Positions 56,032-62,419 of a stretch of 62,419 nucleotides of DNA are shown here, piece after piece (the stretch's first letter is position 1; each line of letters begins with the position of its first letter). Source of the stretch: CBCYMI01 sp965183855 (GTDB lineage: Bacteria > Pseudomonadota > Alphaproteobacteria > Caulobacterales > Maricaulaceae). A program made the translations under genes and the position numbers. Location of the stretch: assembly GCA_965183855.1 (NCBI GenBank), contig CBCYMI010000012.1, positions 1 through 62,419 on the forward strand. The letters are read 5' to 3'. The notes beneath the pieces were generated by a model, which saw nothing but the letters and a program-made list of their open reading frames with translations, was not told where the DNA came from and did not search any database.

Positions 56032-56985
56032 ATGCCTAAAAATCTTCATGGTTGGTTAAATATAGATAAGCCTTATGGCATTACATCTATGGAAGTAATC
56101 CGAAAGATAAAAAAAATAACACACGTAAAAAAAATTGGGCATGCTGGAACATTAGATCCTCTTGCAACAGGAATTCTTCCTATTGCTTTTGGAGAAGCAA
56201 CAAAAACCATTCCTTATCTTTTGAATGCAGAAAAAACCTATCTGTTTACAGTTAAATGGGGAGAAATGACAGACACACTTGACTCAGAGGGAAAAATTAT
56301 ATGTCAGTCTGAGCATATCCCATCCAAGCTAGCTATAGAACAAGCTTTAAAATCCTTTATAGGAACAAGCTTGCAAACACCACCTGAATTTTCTGCCGTC
56401 AAAATAAATGGAAAACGTGCTTATGCATTAGCAAGAGCAGGGAAAAAAATTGATCTCGCTCCTAAATTAGTTCGCTTATACGAAGCAAACCTAAAGCAAT
56501 CAGATTATGAAAATAAAACTGCTCAAATCTTGATTAAAACAGGAAAAGGGTTTTATGTCCGTGCATTTGCAAGGGATTTGGCTAAAAAATTGGGAAGTTA
56601 TGGATATGTTGAACAATTAAGACGTATAAAACTTGGAGTTTTTACAGAAAAAGAATCTATTTTACTGGAAAAATTCAAAAATATTGTTCATAATGCTTCC
56701 TTGGAAAATAATGATATCCTTCTTGATGTAAAGACAGCGCTGGTCGACATCCCGGCTCTGCCTATACAAAAACAAGATATATATCATTTAAAGCAAGGCA
56801 GAAGCTTAAATTTATTGCCTGATAAAAAAGCAGAACTATTGGAATATTATACAAAAAGACCTGTTTCTGTAATTCATTCAGATCAACAGAAGAAAGTGGT
56901 TTTTTTATATAAAAAACAATTAATTGCGATCGGAGAAATAAAAGAAGATAAAGCATTTCCAAAACGTGTTTTTAACCTTAATTAA
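56032..56985 (+). CDS. truB: tRNA pseudouridine(55) synthase TruB
   Basis: Makes pseudouridine 55 in the T-loop of tRNAs. Seen are HGWLNIDKPYGITSMEVIRK, the catalytic HAGTLDPLATGILPIAFGEA, RAYALARAGKKIDL, GFYVRAFARDLAKKLGSYGY and a degenerate C-terminal PUA-like region. I chose the ATG at 56032 since it gives the family N-terminus; a TTG 18 codons upstream (55978) is open but unconserved and neither start has a strong ribosome-binding site. Length about 317 residues is normal. Confidence 0.93.
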   Translation: MPKNLHGWLNIDKPYGITSMEVIRKIKKITHVKKIGHAGTLDPLATGILPIAFGEATKTIPYLLNAEKTYLFTVKWGEMTDTLDSEGKIICQSEHIPSKLAIEQALKSFIGTSLQTPPEFSAVKINGKRAYALARAGKKIDLAPKLVRLYEANLKQSDYENKTAQILIKTGKGFYVRAFARDLAKKLGSYGYVEQLRRIKLGVFTEKESILLEKFKNIVHNASLENNDILLDVKTALVDIPALPIQKQDIYHLKQGRSLNLLPDKKAELLEYYTKRPVSVIHSDQQKKVVFLYKKQLIAIGEIKEDKAFPKRVFNLN

Positions 56986-57057
56986 AAATACATTAAGAGG
57001 AAATCAAAAATATCTTACTTCTGTTTAGATACATTTTTATATTTAAAGGAGAATTTG

Positions 57058-57327
57058 ATGTCGATAACAAAATCAAAAAAAACAGAACTTATTAACGAGA
57101 ATGCACGTCATAAAACAGATACAGGATCTGAACGTGTGCAAATTGCAATTCTGACAGAGCGAATTAGGAATCTAACAGAACACTTAAAAATCCATAAAAA
57201 AGATTTCTCTTGTCAAGCAGGATTATTAAAATGTGTGTCTCGAAGGAAATCATTAATTCGTTATATAATGTCAAAAAATCTGGAAGAAAGTAAAAAATTC
57301 CTGACAGATTTGGGGATTAGACATTAA
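57058..57327 (+). CDS. rpsO: 30S ribosomal protein S15
   Basis: An 89-residue S15, which binds the central domain of 16S rRNA. The sequence includes KTDTGSERVQIAILTERIRN, LTEHLKIHKKDF and SRRKSLIRYIMSKN, all standard. An AAAGGAG ribosome-binding site lies 7 bases before the ATG at 57058; a TTG directly before it is not needed. It is followed by pnp with a stem-loop between them, the arrangement known from many proteobacteria. Confidence 0.97.
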   Translation: MSITKSKKTELINENARHKTDTGSERVQIAILTERIRNLTEHLKIHKKDFSCQAGLLKCVSRRKSLIRYIMSKNLEESKKFLTDLGIRH

Positions 57328-57384
57328 TCAATTCAGTATTTTTTCCTCCTGGAAATCAATAAAAAGGAATATTTTTTTTAATCT

Positions 57385-57411
57385 GAATTTCCTCTTTTCA
57401 ACAGGAAATTC
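57385..57411 (+). promoter_or_regulatory. Stem-loop in the rpsO-pnp intergenic leader
   Basis: GAATTTCCT (57385-57393) and AGGAAATTC (57403-57411) form a perfect nine-pair stem with a nine-base loop and no T-run after it, so it is not a standard terminator. In E. coli a stem-loop in the pnp leader is the site of RNase III cleavage and PNPase autoregulation; a similar role here is inference from position. Confidence 0.5.
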
Positions 57412-57468
57412 GATAAGATTGAATCTGAAACCAGCGTTTTATAAAAACGCATTTTTAAAGGAAAATGA

Positions 57469-59583
57469 ATGTTTAATATCATAAAAGAAACCATAGAATG
57501 GGCAGGACGCCCTTTAACATTTGAAACAGGAAAAATGGCACGTCAGGCAGATGGAGCCATATTAGTAACTTACGGAGAAACAACTGTTTTAGCAACAGTT
57601 TGTGCAAATAAAACACCTGTTGAAGGGGCTGACTTTTTTCCTTTAACTGTTAATTATCAGGAAAAATATTATGCCGCAGGAAAAATTCCAGGAGGATATT
57701 TTAAGCGAGAAGGAAGACCAACAGAAAAAGAAACCCTAGTTTCTCGTCTAATAGACCGTCCAATCCGTCCCTTGTTTGCTAAAGGGTTTAGGAATGATAC
57801 ACAAATTATCACCACCGTTTTAGCGCATGATATGGAAAATGATCCAGATATTATAGCACTCATTGCAAGCTCTGCTGCTCTCACGCTTTCTGGTGTTCCT
57901 TTTCTAGGTCCTATTGGCGCAGCACGAATCGCATATCAAAATGATGAATTTATTGTAAACCCAACCCTTCAACAAATGGAAGAAGCAGAGCTTGATCTGG
58001 TTGTTGCAGGTACACAAAATGCGGTCATGATGGTGGAATCAGAAGCAAAAGAACTAAGTGAAGATGAAATGCTACAAGCAGTTATGAAAGGTCATCAAGC
58101 TTTTCAACCTGTTATTAATGCAATTGTTGGACTTGCAGAACGGGCAGCAAAAGAGCCTTGGGAGTTTAAAAGTGAGAACTATACAGAACAGCAAAAAGCA
58201 ATTGTTAAACTGGTTGGTAAAGAATTAAAAAATGCCTATAAAGTCTCGGATAAGATAGAACGACAAGAACAATTGGAAGAAATCAGAAATAAGGTTTTTG
58301 AAACATTAGAAAAAAATGAAGAGCAAACAACAGGATATGATCCTATAACGCTAAAAATTGTTATGAAAGAAGTAGAATCTGATATTGTTCGAACCGATCT
58401 CCTAAAAACCAAAAAACGAATTGATGGTCGTAAACTAGATGAGGTTCGTCCAATCATAAGTGAAGTTGGTCTCTTACCAAGAACACATGGAAGTGCCTTG
58501 TTTACACGAGGCGAAACCCAGGCATTAGCCGTTGCAACGCTTGGAACTGGAGAAGATGAACAATTTATTGACGCCCTACAAGGGGTCTATAAAGAGTCTT
58601 TTTTATTACATTATAACTTCCCACCCTTTTCTGTCGGTGAAACAGGAAGAATAGGCGCAACTGGACGGCGTGAAATTGGTCATGGTAAACTGGCCTGGAG
58701 AGCACTTAAGGCAATCTTGCCAGAAAAGACTGACTTTCCATACACAATCCGTCTGGTATCAGAAATACTTGAAAGCAATGGGTCTTCTTCCATGGCAACC
58801 GTTTGTGGATGCTCATTAGCCCTCATGGATGCAGGTGTTCCTATTAAACGAGCAGTCTCTGGAATAGCAATGGGCTTGATTAAAGAAAAGTCTGAAATTG
58901 CAATTCTATCTGATATTTTAGGAGATGAAGATCATTTAGGAGATATGGACTTCAAGGTCGCAGGAACCGAAAAGGGAATTACTTCCCTGCAGATGGATAT
59001 CAAGATCACAGGTATTGATGAAACTATTATGAAACAAGCCTTACAACAGGCTCATAAAGGTCGTATCCATATTTTAAATGAAATGAAAAAAGCATTATCC
59101 TCTGCCAGAGATGACCTTAAAACAGGCGCACCTCGTATTAAAATTATTAATGTTCCAACCGATAAAATTCGTGATATTATTGGCTCTGGAGGAAAAACAA
59201 TACGGGAGATTGTTGAAACAACAGGAGCTAAAATAGATATTAATGATGATGGTGTTGTTAAAATCTCTTCCGACAATCAACAAAATATTGAAGATGCATT
59301 AAACTGGATCAAAACCTTAACAAGTGAACCTCAAGAAGGTGAGATTTATGATGGCACCGTTGTAAAAATTATGGATTTTGGAGCTTTTGTAAATTTCTTC
59401 GGTTCCAAAGATGGTCTTGTTCATATTAGCCAGCTTGCTGATTATCATGTTAAAAATCCTTCTGATATTGTAAAAGTTGGAGACAAAGTAAAAGTAAAAC
59501 TATTAGGATTTGATAATCATGGAAAAATTAGACTTGGTATGAAGATGGTTGATCAGAAAACAGGTCAGGAAATTTCCCTATAA
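57469..59583 (+). CDS. pnp: Polyribonucleotide nucleotidyltransferase (PNPase)
   Basis: Phosphorolytic 3-prime exoribonuclease of the RNA degradosome. Domains in order: first RNase PH domain (GKMARQADGAILVTYGETTV, then RLIDRPIRPLF), an all-helical linker, second RNase PH domain (GSALFTRGETQALAVATLGT, MDFKVAGTEKGITSLQMDIK), KH domain (IRDIIGSGGKTIREIVETTG) and S1 domain (DFGAFVNFFGSKDGLVHISQ). The 704-residue length is normal; the usual acidic tail after S1 is short. An AAAGGA ribosome-binding site and a good terminator delimit it. Confidence 0.97.
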   Translation: MFNIIKETIEWAGRPLTFETGKMARQADGAILVTYGETTVLATVCANKTPVEGADFFPLTVNYQEKYYAAGKIPGGYFKREGRPTEKETLVSRLIDRPIRPLFAKGFRNDTQIITTVLAHDMENDPDIIALIASSAALTLSGVPFLGPIGAARIAYQNDEFIVNPTLQQMEEAELDLVVAGTQNAVMMVESEAKELSEDEMLQAVMKGHQAFQPVINAIVGLAERAAKEPWEFKSENYTEQQKAIVKLVGKELKNAYKVSDKIERQEQLEEIRNKVFETLEKNEEQTTGYDPITLKIVMKEVESDIVRTDLLKTKKRIDGRKLDEVRPIISEVGLLPRTHGSALFTRGETQALAVATLGTGEDEQFIDALQGVYKESFLLHYNFPPFSVGETGRIGATGRREIGHGKLAWRALKAILPEKTDFPYTIRLVSEILESNGSSSMATVCGCSLALMDAGVPIKRAVSGIAMGLIKEKSEIAILSDILGDEDHLGDMDFKVAGTEKGITSLQMDIKITGIDETIMKQALQQAHKGRIHILNEMKKALSSARDDLKTGAPRIKIINVPTDKIRDIIGSGGKTIREIVETTGAKIDINDDGVVKISSDNQQNIEDALNWIKTLTSEPQEGEIYDGTVVKIMDFGAFVNFFGSKDGLVHISQLADYHVKNPSDIVKVGDKVKVKLLGFDNHGKIRLGMKMVDQKTGQEISL

Positions 59584-59602
59584 TAATTTTCATATTATTA
59601 GG

Positions 59603-59640
59603 CGCTTCTCATCTAGCTTGTGAGAAGCGTTTTATTTTTA
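59603..59640 (+). terminator. Rho-independent terminator of pnp
   Basis: CGCTTCTCA (59603-59611) pairs perfectly with TGAGAAGCG (59621-59629) across a nine-base loop, followed by TTTTATTTTT. It starts 19 bases after the pnp stop. Confidence 0.93.
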
Positions 59641-59800
59641 AAAACATGCTGAAAACACTTTAATATATATATCCATGTTCAGAATATGCCCCGTAAAATA
59701 AATCCGTACAAACAATATAGAAATAAACCCTATTAATAAGCATGAGAACTTTTTTATTAAATACCAAAAGAATAATGTCTGTTTAGAATAAAACTTTTGA

Positions 59801-60530
59801 GGCTGTTCTCAGATAATTGAGATGTATTATCTCAGATGAGATGAGAAAAGATCGATTAAGTAAAGCTGATAAAATATTGTTGCGAGTATGACAGCACATT
59901 GTGCAACCAAACTTCATTTTCCTAAGATTTAAGGCAAATATTAGTTACGGGAACGACAGCATATTATTTGGTCGAACGGGTTGGTGTAGATCGAAAAACA
60001 TGGATTTATTTTTTTTCAATGATTCCGCAAAAGGATTGCCATTCAAAGAGAACCAGAATCTTATCAAGATTTCGGTGTGAGCTTGAAATTGACGAAAAGT
60101 GTTTTAGCAGTATTCGCAAATCCAGGCGTGAGAGAATTATAGCAAGCAAAAGGAATATTTTGGTTTGCTAAAGACCAGTTTTGACAGAGTGAATGCGAGA
60201 TTCCCCATAATAGCTTCCAGTCAGACATTCATGCCCGTTATTAAACGGCAAGAACAGGAAAGTTTGTATAAATACGTTGTGAATATGAGCGATTTTAAGC
60301 ACTATCTGTATCACCTCTTCAACGCTGTTTGTAGAAAAACATAAATGATATGAACACAATTGAGAGCTTTTGAAACCAGAATAAATACCATATGTACAGA
60401 TTTAAAGCTGTTGCATTTTGGGGTATTTTTGAAGGAATGTGCCTAGCATTTTAACACCAAAAAACGCAATTAAAACCAATAAAATAATGGGATAGACAAG
60501 ATATCAATTAATTAAATAGGACGATTATTC
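59801..60530 (+). mobile_element. Degenerate IS1595-family (IS1016-like) insertion sequence, copy 4
   Basis: The longest remnant. On the plus strand it starts GGCTGTTCTCAGATAATTGA and includes RVGVDRKTWIYFFSMIPQKD (helix-turn-helix), ELEIDEKCFSSIRKSRRER (start of the DDE domain with the first acidic residue), a DIHARY-like centre and a disrupted C-terminus near 60360-60480 (NTIESF, KNAIKTNKIM). Multiple stops and shifts remain. The right end near 60515-60530 (AATAGGACGATTATTCC) is approximately the inverted match of the left end. It lies between pnp and groEL, which converge. Confidence 0.75.
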
Positions 60531-60673
60531 CAAACTTTTTATAAAATTCTGGCTGGCATTCATCATACTCTAAAAGGAAACACTTACTGTTTATCACTCT
60601 ATAAAAGAAATCAGAAAATTTAATTCTAATCCTGTTTATACTGACTGTGCTAGATCGCTCAATTTATTTAAAA

Positions 60674-60714
60674 CAAATTAAAAAGGGCAGAATCTTATAT
60701 ATAAGATTCTGCCC
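60674..60714 (-). terminator. Rho-independent terminator of groEL
   Basis: GGGCAGAATCTTA and TAAGATTCTGCCC (60685-60714) form a perfect 13-pair stem with a TATA loop; on the minus strand it is followed by TTTTTAATTTG. It lies 33 bases beyond the groEL stop. Confidence 0.95.
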
Positions 60715-60746
60715 CTAATATCATTTTATCAGAGAGAGTTTAGAGA

Positions 60747-62390
60747 CTAAAAGCCCATACCGCCCATATCAGGACTTGGCATTGCAGGAGCTGCTCCTGC
60801 ACCTGTCTCTTTCTTAGGTCTATCTGCAATCGCAGCTTCTGTTGTTAATAATAATCCAGATACAGAAGCAGCATATTGTAAAGAGGTTCTAACAACTTTT
60901 ACAGGATCAATAATACCAGATTTAATCAAATCAGAATACTGATTTTTACGAGCATCATATCCATAATTATAATCGCTACTTTCCTGTAGCCGTGCAATAA
61001 TAATCGCTGGCTCATATCCTGCATTTTGAAGCATTTGACGTGAAGGACCAGAAAGAATGGTACGGATAATATCAATACCTGCTTCTTGATCATTATTTTC
61101 GCCTTTAATATTGAGTTCAGCAGCAGCCCTAAGCAATGCAACACCACCGCCTGGAATAATACCTTCTTCAACAGCAGCACGCGTTGCATTCAAGGCATCA
61201 TCAACACGATCACGACGCTCTTTAACTTCTACTTCTGTTGCACCACCAACTTTGATAATAGCAACACCACCGCTTAATTTTGCTAGACGTTCTTGCAATT
61301 TTTCACGGTCATATTCAGAGCTTGTTTCCTGAATCTGGGATTTAATTTGAGCTGTGCGAGAATCAATATCTTCTTTATTCCCAGAACCATCAATAATCGT
61401 TGTATTATCTTTAGTAATCATAACACGACGAGTGCGTCCCAACATATCTATGGTTACATTTTCCAGTTTCATACCAAGATCATCAGAAATCAATTGAGCT
61501 CCAGTTAGAATTGAAATATCTTCCAACATTGCCTTTCTACGATCTCCAAAACCTGGCGCTTTCACAGCAGCTACTTTTAATCCACCTCTTAGTTTATTGA
61601 CAACAAGTGCTGCCAATGCTTCGCCTTCAACGTCTTCTGCAATAATCAATAAAGGCTTGCCAGATTGAACAACTGATTCCAGAACTGGAAGTAAGGATTG
61701 TAAGCTAGAAAGTTTTTTCTCATGAATAAGAATATATGGATCTTCAAATTCAGTACGCATTTTTTCTGAATCTGTAATAAAATAAGGAGAAAGATAACCA
61801 CGATCAAACTGCATTCCTTCTACAGTTTCCAGCTCTGTATCAAGTGATTTTGCTTCTTCAACAGTAATCACACCCTGATTTCCAACGGTTTCCATCGCTT
61901 TTGCAATCATATCACCAATTGTGCTATCATTGTTCGCTGAAATGGTACCAACCTGAGCAATTTCCTTTGAAGTTGTGATTTTCTTTGCTTTGGATTGAAT
62001 GCTTTTAACAACACAAGAAACAGCTTTATCAACACCATGTTTTAAATCCATTGGATCCATGCCGGCTGCAACTCTTTTCATCCCCTCTTCAGCAATATCC
62101 TGGGCTAAAATCGTCGCAGTAGTTGTACCATCACCTGCTTCATCATTTGTTTTGGAAGCAACCTCACGAACCATTTGCGCTCCCATATTTTCAAACTTAT
62201 CTTCAAGTTCAATTTCTTTTGCAACCGTTACGCCATCTCTTGTTGTTCTTGGTGCACCAAAAGATCTCTCAAAAACAACATTTCGTCCACTTGGACCAAA
62301 AGTAACGCGAACAGCACCACCAAGCGTCTTAATACCTCTTAGCATTGCATTTCGTGCATCGGAAGAAAGCTGTATATCTTTCACAGCCAT
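60747..62390 (-). CDS. groEL: Chaperonin GroEL (60 kDa)
   Basis: A complete 547-residue GroEL. Seen are VKDIQLSSDARNAML at the start, GPSGRNVVFERSFG, TNDEAGDGTTTATILAQDIA (ATP site), LVVNKLRGGLKVAAVKAPGF, EEGIIPGGGVALLRAA, and the C-terminal MPSPDMGGMGF tail. An AAAGGAG ribosome-binding site lies eight bases upstream on the minus strand (62399-62405). groES would be expected just beyond the window edge. Like other symbiont genomes this one keeps an intact groEL amid decay. Confidence 0.98.
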   Translation of the reverse strand: MAVKDIQLSSDARNAMLRGIKTLGGAVRVTFGPSGRNVVFERSFGAPRTTRDGVTVAKEIELEDKFENMGAQMVREVASKTNDEAGDGTTTATILAQDIAEEGMKRVAAGMDPMDLKHGVDKAVSCVVKSIQSKAKKITTSKEIAQVGTISANNDSTIGDMIAKAMETVGNQGVITVEEAKSLDTELETVEGMQFDRGYLSPYFITDSEKMRTEFEDPYILIHEKKLSSLQSLLPVLESVVQSGKPLLIIAEDVEGEALAALVVNKLRGGLKVAAVKAPGFGDRRKAMLEDISILTGAQLISDDLGMKLENVTIDMLGRTRRVMITKDNTTIIDGSGNKEDIDSRTAQIKSQIQETSSEYDREKLQERLAKLSGGVAIIKVGGATEVEVKERRDRVDDALNATRAAVEEGIIPGGGVALLRAAAELNIKGENNDQEAGIDIIRTILSGPSRQMLQNAGYEPAIIIARLQESSDYNYGYDARKNQYSDLIKSGIIDPVKVVRTSLQYAASVSGLLLTTEAAIADRPKKETGAGAAPAMPSPDMGGMGF

Positions 62391-62419
62391 AAATATCTCC
62401 TTTATATCGTATATATTTT

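Noticed and set aside
59968..60171. Stand-alone small gene of 67 codons after pnp
   Set aside because: It is the least damaged part of the IS1595-type transposase relic.

Overview
This 62.4-kb stretch is AT-rich chromosomal DNA from an alphaproteobacterium, most likely a host-associated member of the Acetobacteraceae/Acetobacterales. The assignment is inferred from gene content and order: a class I (archaeal-type) lysyl-tRNA synthetase, a TIGR02302/DUF4175 membrane protein, an HPr next to a mannose-type EIIA, the block rpsT-echA-mutM-ubiE-ubiB-coaBC, and the block lnt-XRE-metK-trmB-rimP-nusA-ylxR-infB-rbfA-truB-rpsO-pnp. Decay is common: four wrecked copies of one IS1595-type element, a broken acetate permease gene, a frameshifted rsmD, A-tract indels in the tail of an RluB-type gene, and wide spacers between genes. 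This fits a reduced, insect- or host-associated genome, but unpolished homopolymer errors in the assembly could imitate part of it.

Layout. 0-7 kb: start of tadA, an RluB-type pseudouridine synthase with a 99-bp tandem-repeat tail, rsmD, mutL, ubiA and rsmE. 7-14 kb: the rpsT-echA-mutM / ubiE-ubiB-coaBC block, which in many alphaproteobacteria adjoins dnaA; no dnaA is here. 14-20 kb: an IS remnant, the DUF4175 protein, and maiA-fahA (last two steps of tyrosine/homogentisate breakdown). 21-25 kb: a MarR regulator, then a plasmid-like module (ParA-like and small DNA-binding-like genes, ArdC-type antirestriction gene, RepA of the RPA family, paired DnaA boxes, and a 4 x 19-bp iteron-like array), read here as an integrated or decayed plasmid replicon. 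25-27 kb: a DUF485 gene with its acetate permease partner in ruins. 27-35 kb: cysS, folE, an IS remnant, HPr/EIIA, gshB, yraN, rsmI and an LppC-type lipoprotein. 35.1-35.8 kb: a gene-free AT-rich gap with DnaA boxes, also the point where the prevailing gene direction changes from minus to plus; it is a candidate chromosomal origin. 36-46 kb: 1-Cys peroxiredoxin, lysK, an S24-like regulator lacking catalytic residues, pyrD, a MATE transporter, an unknown membrane protein, lnt and an XRE regulator. 46.8-59.6 kb: metK, trmB and the translation/RNA-decay cluster rimP to pnp. 60-62.4 kb: an IS remnant and groEL.

Functionally the window is mostly housekeeping: rRNA/tRNA modification (rluB, rsmD, rsmE, rsmI, trmB, truB, tadA), translation (rpsT, rpsO, infB, rbfA, lysK, cysS), ubiquinone synthesis (ubiA, ubiE, ubiB), CoA, folate, pyrimidine, glutathione and SAM synthesis, and DNA repair (mutL, mutM). 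Several of these enzymes carry K/N/Q/H-rich insertions that make them longer than usual. No tRNA, rRNA or CRISPR locus was recognised.
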